A stretch of 64,000 bases of DNA, taken from the NCBI RefSeq assembly GCF_002257645.1, contig NZ_NQMO01000010.1, positions 124,001 through 188,000 of the forward strand, written 5' to 3'. The translations under genes and the position numbers were made by a program. The stretch comes from Paenibacillus sp. XY044. GTDB taxonomy: Bacteria; Bacillota; Bacilli; Paenibacillales; Paenibacillaceae. Within the stretch, counting starts at the first letter, position 1. Every line of letters starts with the position of its first letter. Below are positions 33,252 through 42,254 of the stretch, in pieces. Below the pieces are notes generated by a model. It saw only the letters and a program-made list of their open reading frames with translations, did not search any database and had not been told where the DNA came from.

Positions 33252-36200
33252 ATGACAACCCTTACGAATTCCAAGCTTCACGTCCAGGCCGGCGATCTGT
33301 CTTTTACGTTCTGGGAAAGCGGCGACATGTTCCAGGCCGTCAGCGGCAAGACGATGATCAATCAGCTGATGAGCAGCCCGCTCGACGGCGCTTTAAATAA
33401 TCTCTATTTGCGCATCCATGACGATTCCGCCGTCCGCTTCCATCCGCTGCTCGGCATCCGTTCGAACAGCCGGGTAAGCACAGGCGAGGGACGCATCGTT
33501 TGGACAGGCGAGGCTGAAGGTATATCGTACCGCGTGACGTTTGCGCTCAGCCCTCTCGGCGTATGGTTCTGGGACGTCCGGACCACCGGACACGGCGTCA
33601 AAGTCGACGTCGTATACGGCCAGGATATCGGCGATGCGGATACGGGCGCCGTTCGCAGCAACGAGGCGTACCTCTCCCAGTATATCGACCATACTGTCTT
33701 CGAAGACAAAGACCACGGTTATGTGGTGTGTTCTCGCCAAAACCAGCCGCAGGGCGGAGCGTTCCCTTACATACAGCAGGGCTCGCTGACGCGTGCCGCC
33801 GGGTTCTCGACAGACGGCTTCCAGTTCTTCGGCCTGACCTACAAAGAGACAAACGTGCCGGCATGCCTCAGCCAGCCGGACTTGGCCAACCAGGTCTACC
33901 AATACGAGTTCGCCTATACGGCGCTTCAGTCCGAAGCGGAAACGCTGGATGGGGAAGCACGCTTCGTATTCTACGGTTTGTTCAAGCCGGATCATGCGGC
34001 CGCTGTAACCGAGTTGGAATACAAGGACGAGGTGTTGAAAGCCTGGGCTCAGGTGCAGGAGAGCCTGGCCGCCGCGGCCGACCCGCTGCGCGAGCTGCCG
34101 CAGGTCCGTCTGAACCCGGAGATCGGTGAACCGCTGCACACCCTTCCGCTCACCGCGGAAGAGCTCGAATCCCTTTTTCCGAAAGCCCGGAGACAGGAGG
34201 AGGAAACCGAAAACGGACAGCTCCTGGCGTTCTTTACGGACACCTACGAGCATGTCGTGCTGAAGGAGAAGGAGCTGCTGGTGGAGCGTCCGCACGGACA
34301 TATCCTGATGAGCGGCGACAGCGTGAAGCTGGGCGCCAAGGTCGTGACGACGACTTCGTATATGTACGGCATTTTCAACTCCCATCTGGTGGTAGGCAAT
34401 ACCAACTTCAACAAAATGATGAGCAACGCCCGCGGCGCCTTGAACGTGCCGAAGACGGCGGGACAACGGATTTATGTGGACAAAGACGGAGCGTACCGTC
34501 TTCTGACCATGCCGTCCCTGTTCGAGATCGGCTTCAACTACGTGCGCTGGTATTACAAAACGGCTGATGACATGCTGGTGATCACCAATTTCACGGCGGC
34601 GGATGCGCCTGAAGTACGCCTTCATGTGCGCTCGGAGAGCGGCAGAGCGTATAAATTCCTGGTGACCAGCCAGGTCACGATGGACGTCAACGAATTCGAA
34701 GCGCCGGTCCGCATGACGGAATCGGCGGGCGTGCTGACGTTCCACGGCGCCCAGGATGCTCTCCGGAAGGAAGCCTATCCGAACCTGAAATACACCATGC
34801 GGGTCGACGGCGTCAAGGCGACCGTTAACGACGAAACGGCGCTGGCAAGCGGCGTTCAGCCTGGAGACGCGTCGGTGGTGACACTCAAGCTCGAAGCTGC
34901 TGCGGAGTGGACCTTGACGATGCAGGGACTGCTGGACGGGGAAGACCTTCCTGAAGCGAACCGCAGCGCAGAGGAAGAAATTGCGAAGTACCGGGCGTTC
35001 TTCCGGGATGTCATGAACGGATTCCGCCTAACCGGCGGCGATGGCACGGAGGGCAAGGACTTTTTCAAAGTGAATGCTTTGGCCTGGTGGTATACGCATA
35101 ACATGCTGGTCCATTACTCGGTCCCGCATGGCCTGGAGCAGTACGGAGGCGCGGCTTGGGGAACGCGGGACGTCTGCCAAGGACCGACCGAGTACTTTAT
35201 GGCAACGCAAAAATTTGAACAGGTCCGCGACATCCTGAAGATGGTGTACTCCCATCAATATGAAGACGACGGCAACTGGCCGCAGTGGTTTATGTTCGAC
35301 AACTACTTTACGGTCCAGCAGGAGGAGAGCCACGGCGACATCATCGTATGGCCGCTCAAGGTGCTCAGCGATTACCTGCGGGCTACCGAGGACTTCGGCA
35401 TTTTGGAGGAAAAGGTACCGTATACGGTCAAACACAAGTTCCACTTTACCGCAGAAACGGCCACGATTCTGGATCATGTGTACAAGGAGATCGACTACAT
35501 TCGCAGCCACTTCCTGCATGATACCTGCCTGTCCTCCTACGGGGACGGGGATTGGGACGATACGCTTCAGCCGGCCAACGCCCAACTGAAGCAGTTTATG
35601 GTCAGCAGTTGGACCGTTGCCCTGACGTACCAGACGATGACCCAATTGTCAGACGCCATGAAGTCCGCCAAGCCGGAATTGGCTTCGGAGCTTCACGAGA
35701 TGGCGCAGGGAATCAAAGGCGATTATGAAAAATACATGCTCGGCACGGACGTCATTCCAGGCTTCCTCTATATGGAGAACCCGGCTGAGGTGAAGCTGAT
35801 GCTCCATCCGGCCGACAAGGAGACCGGCATCCAGTATCGCCTGCTGCCGATGACCCGGAGCATGATTGCGGAGCTGCTGGATCCGGAGCGCGCGAAGGCC
35901 CATTATGAGCTGATCAAAGAAAAGCTCTTCTTCCCGGATGGCGTGCGTCTGATGAACCGTCCGGCCCAGTATGCCGGCGGCGTCAGCACGCACTTCAAGC
36001 GGGCGGAGCAGGCGTCGAACTTCGGGCGCGAAGTGGGCCTGCAATATGTGCACGCCCATATCCGCTTCATCGAAGCGATGGCGAAGCTCGGACATGCGGA
36101 TGATGTATGGAACGGCCTGAACGTGATCAACCCGGTCGGCATCCGCAATGTCGTGCCGAACGCCGAGCTGCGTCAGAGCAACGCTTATTTCAGCAGCTCC

Positions 36201-36614
36201 GACGGCAAGTTCAACACGCGTTACGACGCGCAGGCGCATTTCGATGAGCTGCGCAGCGGCAGCGTGCAGGTGAAGGGCGGATGGCGCATTTACTCCAGCG
36301 GCCCGGGAATCTACATGAACCAGCTGATTTCGAACGCGCTCGGCATCCGCCAGGAGCAGCAGGATCTCATCGTGGATCCGGTGCTGCCGCAGAAGCTGGA
36401 CGGCCTGCGTTTCGACTTCCGTTACGACGGGCAGGACGTGACCTTCATCTACCATTTGGAAGGTGCCGGAGAGCGCCGCGTGAAGCTGAACGGCCAGGAG
36501 CTGGAAGCCTCGTCGGTGAGCAATCCGTACCGCGAAGGCGGTCTGCGGATTTCGAAGGACGTGTTCGAACAGGGAATGAATCCGGACCGCAATGTGGTTG
36601 AGATTTTTATGTAG
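33252..36614 (+). CDS. GH94 phosphorylase, probable 1,2-beta-oligoglucan phosphorylase
   Basis: 1120 residues without a signal peptide, ATG ten bases after AGGAGG. An N-terminal beta-sandwich region (about 1-300) with a long following segment precedes an (alpha/alpha)6 barrel (about 590-1010). The barrel carries the GH94 active-site stretch GDGDWDDTLQP (D767-W-D-D770). YGGAAWGTRDVCQGPTEYF is also diagnostic. The length of about 1100 fits the sophoro-oligosaccharide phosphorylase clade (EC 2.4.1.333) described from Listeria and Lachnoclostridium better than cellobiose phosphorylase (about 800) or cyclic glucan synthase (over 2500). It would split beta-1,2-glucans with phosphate into glucose-1-phosphate. 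Confidence 0.88.
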   Translation: MTTLTNSKLHVQAGDLSFTFWESGDMFQAVSGKTMINQLMSSPLDGALNNLYLRIHDDSAVRFHPLLGIRSNSRVSTGEGRIVWTGEAEGISYRVTFALSPLGVWFWDVRTTGHGVKVDVVYGQDIGDADTGAVRSNEAYLSQYIDHTVFEDKDHGYVVCSRQNQPQGGAFPYIQQGSLTRAAGFSTDGFQFFGLTYKETNVPACLSQPDLANQVYQYEFAYTALQSEAETLDGEARFVFYGLFKPDHAAAVTELEYKDEVLKAWAQVQESLAAAADPLRELPQVRLNPEIGEPLHTLPLTAEELESLFPKARRQEEETENGQLLAFFTDTYEHVVLKEKELLVERPHGHILMSGDSVKLGAKVVTTTSYMYGIFNSHLVVGNTNFNKMMSNARGALNVPKTAGQRIYVDKDGAYRLLTMPSLFEIGFNYVRWYYKTADDMLVITNFTAADAPEVRLHVRSESGRAYKFLVTSQVTMDVNEFEAPVRMTESAGVLTFHGAQDALRKEAYPNLKYTMRVDGVKATVNDETALASGVQPGDASVVTLKLEAAAEWTLTMQGLLDGEDLPEANRSAEEEIAKYRAFFRDVMNGFRLTGGDGTEGKDFFKVNALAWWYTHNMLVHYSVPHGLEQYGGAAWGTRDVCQGPTEYFMATQKFEQVRDILKMVYSHQYEDDGNWPQWFMFDNYFTVQQEESHGDIIVWPLKVLSDYLRATEDFGILEEKVPYTVKHKFHFTAETATILDHVYKEIDYIRSHFLHDTCLSSYGDGDWDDTLQPANAQLKQFMVSSWTVALTYQTMTQLSDAMKSAKPELASELHEMAQGIKGDYEKYMLGTDVIPGFLYMENPAEVKLMLHPADKETGIQYRLLPMTRSMIAELLDPERAKAHYELIKEKLFFPDGVRLMNRPAQYAGGVSTHFKRAEQASNFGREVGLQYVHAHIRFIEAMAKLGHADDVWNGLNVINPVGIRNVVPNAELRQSNAYFSSSDGKFNTRYDAQAHFDELRSGSVQVKGGWRIYSSGPGIYMNQLISNALGIRQEQQDLIVDPVLPQKLDGLRFDFRYDGQDVTFIYHLEGAGERRVKLNGQELEASSVSNPYREGGLRISKDVFEQGMNPDRNVVEIFM

Positions 36615-36714
36615 CAGGTTACAGGCGATCTTCACGGATCGCCCTTTTCCATGAGAACTGGAATATGGATAATTTTGGATCTAGGAATGGTTTGATACGG
36701 GGGAGCGAGGAACA

Positions 36715-37704
36715 TTGGTTAGTATTAAGGATATCGCTAAAAAAGCCGGGGTTTCCATATCGACGGTATCATATGCCCTGAACGGCAGCAGCAAGGTGAC
36801 GGATGAGACCCGCTCAAAAATTTTGGCGATCGCCAAGGAACTGAACTATGTGCCGAACGCGGCCGCGAGATCGCTGAAGAAGAGGGAGTCCCGCATCATC
36901 GGGGTATTTTTGACGGATTTTAAAGGGGATGTGTACGGCGACCTGCTGGACGGAATGAAGGAGGTCTGCAACGCTCAGGGCTACGACCTGATCGTATGCA
37001 GCGGCAAGCAGGCCCACCGCATGCTTCCGGAGCGGATGATCGACGGGGCTATCATTCTGGACCACGCGTTTACGAACGCGGAGCTGCTCAAATATGCCGA
37101 GCGGAACCACAAAATCGTCGTGCTGGACCGGGAGCTCGAGCATCCCAACATCAATCAGGTGCTGCTGGACAATAAGGCGGGGGCGACGCTGGCGACCGAA
37201 TTTTTGGTCGAGCAGGGCCACAAGAAGATTTACGTCGTGACGGGTCCCGATGACTCGTTTGATTCCAACCAGCGCATGAAGGCGGTCAAAATGGTTGCGG
37301 ACCGCACTGAAGACGTGGAGTGGATCGAGATTTCCGGTGATTTCAAAAAAAGCGGCGGAGAGCGCGCCGCCGAACGGGTCATGGGGGAATATACCGGCCC
37401 GGCGGCCGTGTTCTGCCTCAATGACGAAATGGCCATCGGTTTTTGCAACCGGCTGGCGGAGACCGATTACCGGATCGGAGAGCATGTGCATTTGATAGGC
37501 TTCGACAATATCGAGCTGACGAGCTACATGCAGCCGCGCCTGGCGACCATCAACTATTCGAAGCGGAAGTGGGGGGCGCTGGCGTCGGAGCAGCTGATCA
37601 AGATTTTATCCGGCGAGGAAGTGGAGCATGAGCGCATCTACGTCACGCTGATCAAAGGGGAATCTGTTGGAAAAAGCGCCCGAAGGGTTAACGTGGTAAG
37701 ATGA
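36715..37704 (+). CDS. LacI-family transcriptional regulator
   Basis: 329 residues from a TTG at 36715. The N-terminal helix-turn-helix is SIKDIAKKAGVSISTVSYALNGSSKVT with hinge helix YVPNAAARSLKKR. A periplasmic-binding-protein-like sensor domain follows (about 60-329). It ends the beta-glucan block in the same direction and is the natural repressor for the operator at 25831-25844, probably released by an imported oligosaccharide. Confidence 0.93.
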   Translation: MVSIKDIAKKAGVSISTVSYALNGSSKVTDETRSKILAIAKELNYVPNAAARSLKKRESRIIGVFLTDFKGDVYGDLLDGMKEVCNAQGYDLIVCSGKQAHRMLPERMIDGAIILDHAFTNAELLKYAERNHKIVVLDRELEHPNINQVLLDNKAGATLATEFLVEQGHKKIYVVTGPDDSFDSNQRMKAVKMVADRTEDVEWIEISGDFKKSGGERAAERVMGEYTGPAAVFCLNDEMAIGFCNRLAETDYRIGEHVHLIGFDNIELTSYMQPRLATINYSKRKWGALASEQLIKILSGEEVEHERIYVTLIKGESVGKSARRVNVVR

Positions 37705-37734
37705 AACAAGCATGCACAGCGATAAACAAACAGA

Positions 37735-37770
37735 AGGGTATCCGGCTAACTAGAGCCTGTCGGATACCCT
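37735..37770 (+). terminator. Terminator after lacI
   Basis: AGGGTATCCG and CGGATACCCT form a perfect 10-bp stem, followed by TTTTT. Confidence 0.85.
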
Positions 37771-37790
37771 TTTTGCATGTTTATTTTATA

Positions 37791-39635
37791 TTAACGAATG
37801 GCCACGTTATAAGTTTTCAACCAGTTGTTAACCTGGGCCAGGTACGCAAACAGCTGCGGTCCCGACATCAGTTGGCCGAACCACGGCAGATTCGAGGACG
37901 CCTCCGGAGAAGCGGCGATCTCGAGAATTTTGTTTTTGTCGATCAGCGGCAGCACCGGTGCGGTCGGATCGTCCAGAATGTCCAGCATCTGCTGCTTGAC
38001 GGCGGCAAGGAAGTCCGGGTTGTGGGTTTTCGGGTACGGGCTCTTCTTGCGGTAAAGCACGTCGTCCGGCAGCACGCCTTCCAGCGCCTTACGTAAAATG
38101 CCCTTTTCCCGTCCACCGGTCATTTTGATTTCCCAAGGGATATTCCAAACGTACTGAACCAGCCGATGGTCGCAGTAAGGCACGCGTACTTCGAGGCCGA
38201 CTCCCATGCTCATGCGGTCCTTGCGGTCCAGCAGCGTCGGCATGAAACGGGTAATGTTCAGGTAGGACATGACCCGCATTTTGGCCTGCTGGCCGGTCTC
38301 ACCGCGCAGCTTAGGAACTTCCCGCACCGCATCGGCATAACGGTCCCCAAGGTAATCCAGCGGCCGGATCCATTCGCGGATTTCGGGAGACAGCAGGCTG
38401 GCTCTCATGTCGGGTGCGACCGACCAAGGGAACGTGCCGGAATTGAGCATTTCCTCGCGGTGAAACCAGGGGTAGCCGCCGAAAATTTCGTCGGCCGCTT
38501 CGCCGGAGACGGCCACCGTCGCTCCTTTTTTGATTTCACGGCAAAATAAATACAGCGAACCGTCCACGTCCGCCATGCCGGGCAGGTCCCGGGTCAGGGT
38601 GGAGGCGTTCAGCGATTCCACGAGCTCGGGGGTATCGAATTCGATGTAGTGGTGCTGCGTCCCGAGCTCCTCCACCATCCGCTGGATAAACGGAGCGTCG
38701 GCTCCCGGCTGAAAGGCATGCGATTTGAAATGCTTCTCATTGCCGACGTAATCGACTGAATAGGTGTGGACCTGACCTTGGTTGGTCCGGTTATAATACT
38801 GTACGGCCAGAGCCGTCAAAGCGCTGGAATCCAGCCCTCCGGACAGCAGCGTGCAGACCGGAACGTCCGAGACCAGCTGCCGCTCCAGCGTATCTTGCAG
38901 CAGCTCGCGCAGCTTGGCTGCTGTTTCCTCTACGCTGTCTTCGTGGATGTGGCTGTCCAGGCGCCAATAGGCGTAACTGCGCAGTCCGTCGCGGCTGAAG
39001 ATCATCGCGTGGCCTGCCCGCAGCTCTTTCATGTCTTTGTAGACGCCTACTCCCGGCGTCCGTGCCGGACCGATAATGAACACTTCGGCGAGCCCTTCGG
39101 GGCCGACGACAGGCTCCATCTTGGGATGCTGCAGCAGCGCTTTGGGCTCGGAGCCGAAAATAAGCGTGCCGTCGATATAGGCGTAGAACAGGGGCTTGAC
39201 GCCCAGGCGGTCCCGAGCCATAAACACCTGCTCTCTCACGCTGTCCCAGATGGCAAAAGCAAAGATGCCATTGAACCGGTCCACGCAAGCCGGTCCCCAT
39301 TCGATGTATGAAACCAAAAGAACTTCCGTATCGCAATGGGTCCGGAAGTGATGTCCTCTTTTGACCAATTCGCTTCGCAGCTCGGCTGCGTTATATAGCT
39401 CCCCGTTATAACAAATCGCATACACGTCATCATCATCATGAACGATCATGGGCTGTGCGCCGTTTTCGGGGTCAATGACGCTCAGACGGCGGTGGCCGAA
39501 GGCGCATGGATTGGAGATCCAGGTTCCCGAAGCATCCGGTCCGCGATCCGACATCGTTTCCGTCATTTTGACAAGGATCTGCGAATCCTGGGTTAAGTCG
39601 CCGCTCCATTGTATAAAACCGGTTATTCCGCACAT
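37791..39635 (-). CDS. asnB: Asparagine synthase, glutamine-hydrolysing
   Basis: 614 residues. The class II glutaminase domain begins MCGITGF with nucleophile Cys2; the synthetase domain has the PPi loop LLSGGLDSSAL near residue 265 and the YLFCREI and VAVSGEAADEIFGGYPWF segments. It makes asparagine from aspartate, ATP and glutamine. The length is close to B. subtilis AsnB and AsnO (about 615-630), and sequence alone does not separate them. Alone in its transcription unit, converging on lacI. Confidence 0.95.
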   Translation of the reverse strand: MCGITGFIQWSGDLTQDSQILVKMTETMSDRGPDASGTWISNPCAFGHRRLSVIDPENGAQPMIVHDDDDVYAICYNGELYNAAELRSELVKRGHHFRTHCDTEVLLVSYIEWGPACVDRFNGIFAFAIWDSVREQVFMARDRLGVKPLFYAYIDGTLIFGSEPKALLQHPKMEPVVGPEGLAEVFIIGPARTPGVGVYKDMKELRAGHAMIFSRDGLRSYAYWRLDSHIHEDSVEETAAKLRELLQDTLERQLVSDVPVCTLLSGGLDSSALTALAVQYYNRTNQGQVHTYSVDYVGNEKHFKSHAFQPGADAPFIQRMVEELGTQHHYIEFDTPELVESLNASTLTRDLPGMADVDGSLYLFCREIKKGATVAVSGEAADEIFGGYPWFHREEMLNSGTFPWSVAPDMRASLLSPEIREWIRPLDYLGDRYADAVREVPKLRGETGQQAKMRVMSYLNITRFMPTLLDRKDRMSMGVGLEVRVPYCDHRLVQYVWNIPWEIKMTGGREKGILRKALEGVLPDDVLYRKKSPYPKTHNPDFLAAVKQQMLDILDDPTAPVLPLIDKNKILEIAASPEASSNLPWFGQLMSGPQLFAYLAQVNNWLKTYNVAIR

Positions 39636-39763
39636 GATGGGTCATCCTCTCTTTGTCGTTTATCCACTCGCTGTCCTTTCTGTTTGCCAAAGTGATACAG
39701 TTATATGCCGAATCGGGGCATAAAATGTCTGTCCTTTAACGAAAACTATAGGAAAGGCAGTGT

Positions 39764-39830
39764 GAGAAAAAACGTTTGTCGACGCAAGTTCTGCAGAAGA
39801 TAGACCGCATTTAGCGGATATTTTTCTTTT
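39764..39830 (-). repeat. Dispersed hairpin repeat, copy 3 (inverted)
   Basis: Read on the minus strand: AAAAGAAAAATATCCGC, then TAAATGCGGTCTATCTTCT, ending TTTTTTCTCA. It shares the core of copies 1 and 2 (AAGAAAAA, then CCGCTAAA, then GGTCT and TCTTCT) and the closing A-run/T-run pairing. It lies between asnB and the small gene at 39901. Confidence 0.65.
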
Positions 39831-39900
39831 GGTCATAGAAGGTCCGGATTCGCTGAAAACTTATTTAATTCTACGATCTTTAAAAAGGAGGGAAATGTGC

Positions 39901-40215
39901 ATGGATAAGCAGCATTTTTATGTATCGGTACATGGCAGAAGCGTTCTAGCCGAACAAGGCGCTGCTCCCTATGAGTTGGTGATGTACTGCACGGTAGGAC
40001 AGGCCCGGGAAGTGCAGCAGATGATGGAGGACTTGCAGGAGCATGCCGAGGATTCCTTCCTGGCATTTACGTTTCCTTGGCCGGATACGCCGGAGGATGA
40101 CGTCAATTCGCAGTACACGCAAAGCCTGAACAAGCTGTACCGGAAAATTTACGAATACGGCACGGCGGAAACGCGCCAGCATTTGACGGAGAACAAAATG
40201 CTGGGTTACACCTGA
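39901..40215 (+). CDS. Small protein of unknown function
   Basis: 104 residues from the ATG at 39901, ten bases after AAGGAGGG. Acidic and soluble, with no membrane segment; it contains QMMEDLQEHAEDSFLAFTFPWPDTPEDD and ends HLTENKMLGYT. I do not recognise the family. It is followed 38 bases later by another small gene in the same direction, so the two probably form an operon. Confidence 0.65.
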   Translation: MDKQHFYVSVHGRSVLAEQGAAPYELVMYCTVGQAREVQQMMEDLQEHAEDSFLAFTFPWPDTPEDDVNSQYTQSLNKLYRKIYEYGTAETRQHLTENKMLGYT

Positions 40216-40253
40216 TTTCGGATCCCGGCTGCCCATGGAGAGGAGGAAACAGC

Positions 40254-40601
40254 GTGTATTATATTAAGGATGCTAAGGTGCGGCGAATGACAGAGCTGGA
40301 CGGGGTCCGATGCGCTGAAATCGGCGTGCTGCCTGGAGCGGTCGATGATCCCGCGCTTCTGGCATACGTGGCCGAGACGTCTCCTGGCCTGTATGACCTG
40401 ATCCGGCTGATCCGCAACGATGCCGACACTGAACTCGACTGGTACGACAACACTATGCATCAGGCGTATACCGACGTAACGAAGCAGGCGTTCGAAGGCA
40501 GCTTCCTGCTGACGCCGGACGAGGAGCGGGACCTGTTCCTGCGCGACCTGCTCTCTTTTGGAAGCGTGGAGGAGGATCTGCGGAGCAGGTTCGCAAAGTA
40601 A
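40254..40601 (+). CDS. Small protein of unknown function
   Basis: 115 residues from a GTG at 40254, after GAGGAGG. Acidic and soluble, containing GLYDLIRLIRNDADTELDWYDNTMHQAYTD and a C-terminal EERDLFLRDLLSFGSVEEDL. No family recognised. Probably co-transcribed with the gene at 39901. Confidence 0.65.
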   Translation: MYYIKDAKVRRMTELDGVRCAEIGVLPGAVDDPALLAYVAETSPGLYDLIRLIRNDADTELDWYDNTMHQAYTDVTKQAFEGSFLLTPDEERDLFLRDLLSFGSVEEDLRSRFAK

Positions 40602-40673
40602 ACGCAGCCATAATTTAAGAAACATAGCCGGCAGCCACCCGCTCCATACTATGATTAAGGGGAGGTGAGCTAA

Positions 40674-40808
40674 ATGGCGGACTTCACTTACAGAAAAGGC
40701 AAGGGAAGCAAGCACGCCCGTCAGAACGCATTTGCGGGTGGAGTAACGAGCAAAAATTCGAGAAATTTGGCTGTGCCCCATAACCCAAGACGTTTTGGCA
40801 ACCAGTAG
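40674..40808 (+). CDS. 44-residue basic protein
   Basis: Short frame from ATG at 40674 with GGGGAGGTGAG upstream. The product begins MADFTYRKGKGSKHARQ and ends NPRRFGNQ: basic, Gly/Asn-rich and without hydrophobic stretches, of the size and composition of minor small acid-soluble or spore-core proteins, although it matches none that I know. It ends 21 bases before a clear terminator, so it is likely a real gene. Confidence 0.65.
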   Translation: MADFTYRKGKGSKHARQNAFAGGVTSKNSRNLAVPHNPRRFGNQ

Positions 40809-40829
40809 CCTCCTTGAACCATGAACATG

Positions 40830-40849
40830 CCTCCGGGACTGCCCGGAGG
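40830..40849 (+). terminator. Terminator after the 44-residue protein gene
   Basis: CCTCCGGG and CCCGGAGG form a perfect 8-bp stem with an ACTG loop, followed by TTTGTTTT. Confidence 0.85.
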
Positions 40850-40907
40850 TTTGTTTTAGGTTTTCAGTTTTGATAAGTGTAAACGGCAGGCACCATCCGG
40901 GACTCGT

Positions 40908-41201
40908 TTACGCATATTCGCGCAGCACCTGAATGCCTTTGACGATGTTGTAGACGAATGTGCCGAAGTAAATGACGCAGAACAGCAAAATATAGCCCAA
41001 AATCGAGCCGGCATGATGGGCCGCCAAAGTAAAAAAGAGCAGCGGTACGGCCGCAATAAACGGCAGCAGATGCGAGAGCAGGGCTCGCTTGGCATGCCGG
41101 GCGACGTATTCGTCCCGAACGGCGATCCATACGATCACCGGCAGGATAAACGGGGCGAAAAATATGCTGAAGTAGGATAATGAAGATAACAACTGTCGCA
41201 T
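40908..41201 (-). CDS. DUF4870-like membrane protein
   Basis: 97 residues from the ATG at 41201, preceded by AAAGGAG. It has three hydrophobic helices (about residues 8-28, 43-62, 67-88), with VRDEYVARHAKRALLSHLLPF between the first two, the pattern of DUF4870/YjbA-like small membrane proteins. Function unknown. Confidence 0.7.
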   Translation of the reverse strand: MRQLLSSLSYFSIFFAPFILPVIVWIAVRDEYVARHAKRALLSHLLPFIAAVPLLFFTLAAHHAGSILGYILLFCVIYFGTFVYNIVKGIQVLREYA

Positions 41202-41232
41202 CGGGAAAGCTCCTTTACAACGTATTTTGGTA

Positions 41233-41282
41233 AAATATAAGGAAGTATATGCTTCGGGAACTTGCATCCTTATATCGTAAAG
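41233..41282. repeat. AAGTATA-GCTTCGG intergenic repeat, copy 1
   Basis: AAATATAAGGAAGTATATGC then TTCGGGAACTTGCATCC and TTATATCGTAAAG. A diverged second copy is at 41549-41600, on the other side of the tRNA gene. Confidence 0.55.
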
Positions 41283-41324
41283 AAAAACTACCGCTGGCTT
41301 CCTTGAGTGTACGCCGTAGTTTTT
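41283..41324. terminator. A-run/T-run hairpin upstream of the tRNA gene
   Basis: AAAAACTAC pairs with GTAGTTTTT. The left arm starts AAGAAAAACTACCGCT, resembling the dispersed hairpin repeat, but the GGTCTGTCTT core is absent. Confidence 0.5.
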
Positions 41325-41376
41325 GTTATGTTATTACCCATAGTATTTCCCACCAATCGGCTTTCTCATTTTCCTC

Positions 41377-41404
41377 TTGAAAAATTGGTCAAATGCGGTA
41401 TAAT
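41377..41404 (+). promoter_or_regulatory. SigA promoter of tRNA-Arg
   Basis: TTGAAA (41377-41382), 16-base spacer, perfect TATAAT (41399-41404), 34 bases before the tRNA. Confidence 0.8.
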
Positions 41405-41438
41405 AAATAACGCATTCGTTTTTTTTATTACATACCAA

Positions 41439-41512
<74 letters not shown>

Positions 41513-41520
41513 TACAAGGA

Positions 41521-41540
41521 AAGCCCTCATTTGAGGGCTT
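41521..41540 (+). terminator. Terminator of tRNA-Arg
   Basis: AAGCCCTCA and TGAGGGCTT form a 9-bp stem with a TT loop, followed by TTTCTTT. Confidence 0.85.
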
Positions 41541-41548
41541 TTTCTTTA

Positions 41549-41600
41549 GATATAAGCAAGTATACGCTTCGGAGACTCTGCAGCCGGAGGCAGCGTAAAG
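41549..41600. repeat. AAGTATA-GCTTCGG intergenic repeat, copy 2
   Basis: ATATAAGCAAGTATACGCTT then CGGAGACTCTGCAG and GGCAGCGTAAAG. The ends match copy 1 at 41233-41282; the middle differs. Confidence 0.55.
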
Positions 41601-41657
41601 TATGGTGGAGTTCTAATGACAAGCGACGATGGAAAGACATGAAGGGAGAGAGACCGG

Positions 41658-42122
41658 ATGAATCAGGAAATCAAAGTATCGCAGTGGACGGCATTGTTGA
41701 TCGAGCAGGCGAAGCGGGTCGGACTGTCCGGGGCCGCCATCGCCGAGGCTGTCCGTAAGAAGGACGCTGAGCCGTTTATCCAGGCTGGGCTTGAAGGCGA
41801 GCGTTACGCCAATCTGTTCGGCTACTCGGAGGAACACGGGGAGCCGCTGACCCAGGCGGCCACAGAAGGCTACCGTATGACGTTCAACACGCGGAATGGG
41901 CTGAAAAACTGGCTGGTCCAGCGTTTCGGCCTGGATGAGGAAAAGGACTTTGTGGTGGGAGAAGGCGTGATTCATGGGCTGCGGCTCACCTCGGAACAGT
42001 TGGCTGCGTTACAAAAAGCGCTGGCGGTAAACTGGGTGATCGCGGGCTCGCGCGACCTCCCGGACGGCATGGTGGAGCTGGATCTGTCCATCCGAGCTCT
42101 GCAGGCCGATTCTCAAGCATAA
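41658..42122 (+). CDS. Unknown soluble protein
   Basis: 154 residues. AGGGAGAG lies upstream of the ATG. The product is acidic and soluble, with segments RVGLSGAAIAEAVRKKDAEPF, NGLKNWLVQRFGL and a LTSEQLAALQKALAVNW helix. I do not recognise it. It stands alone after the tRNA terminator and before a strong hairpin. Confidence 0.65.
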   Translation: MNQEIKVSQWTALLIEQAKRVGLSGAAIAEAVRKKDAEPFIQAGLEGERYANLFGYSEEHGEPLTQAATEGYRMTFNTRNGLKNWLVQRFGLDEEKDFVVGEGVIHGLRLTSEQLAALQKALAVNWVIAGSRDLPDGMVELDLSIRALQADSQA

Positions 42123-42161
42123 CCCGAGCGAGGCGAGGCATATTGCCGGCCTGCCACATGC

Positions 42162-42215
42162 AAAAGGGGCTGTCCCATCCATTCGTGTCTAGCACGACGG
42201 TGGGCAGCCCCTTTT
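42162..42215. terminator. Terminator between convergent genes
   Basis: AAAAGGGGCTG pairs with CAGCCCCTTTT, extended by CCCA/TGGG with a bulged T. TTTTTA follows on the plus strand and A/T-rich sequence on the other side. Confidence 0.8.
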
Positions 42216-42254
42216 TAATATACTGCTTAACGCTTCCGTTTTAACGCATCCCCG

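Noticed and set aside
33393..34745. 450-residue minus-strand reading frame
   Set aside because: It lies opposite the GH94 gene; no ribosome site and His/Arg-rich shadow composition.
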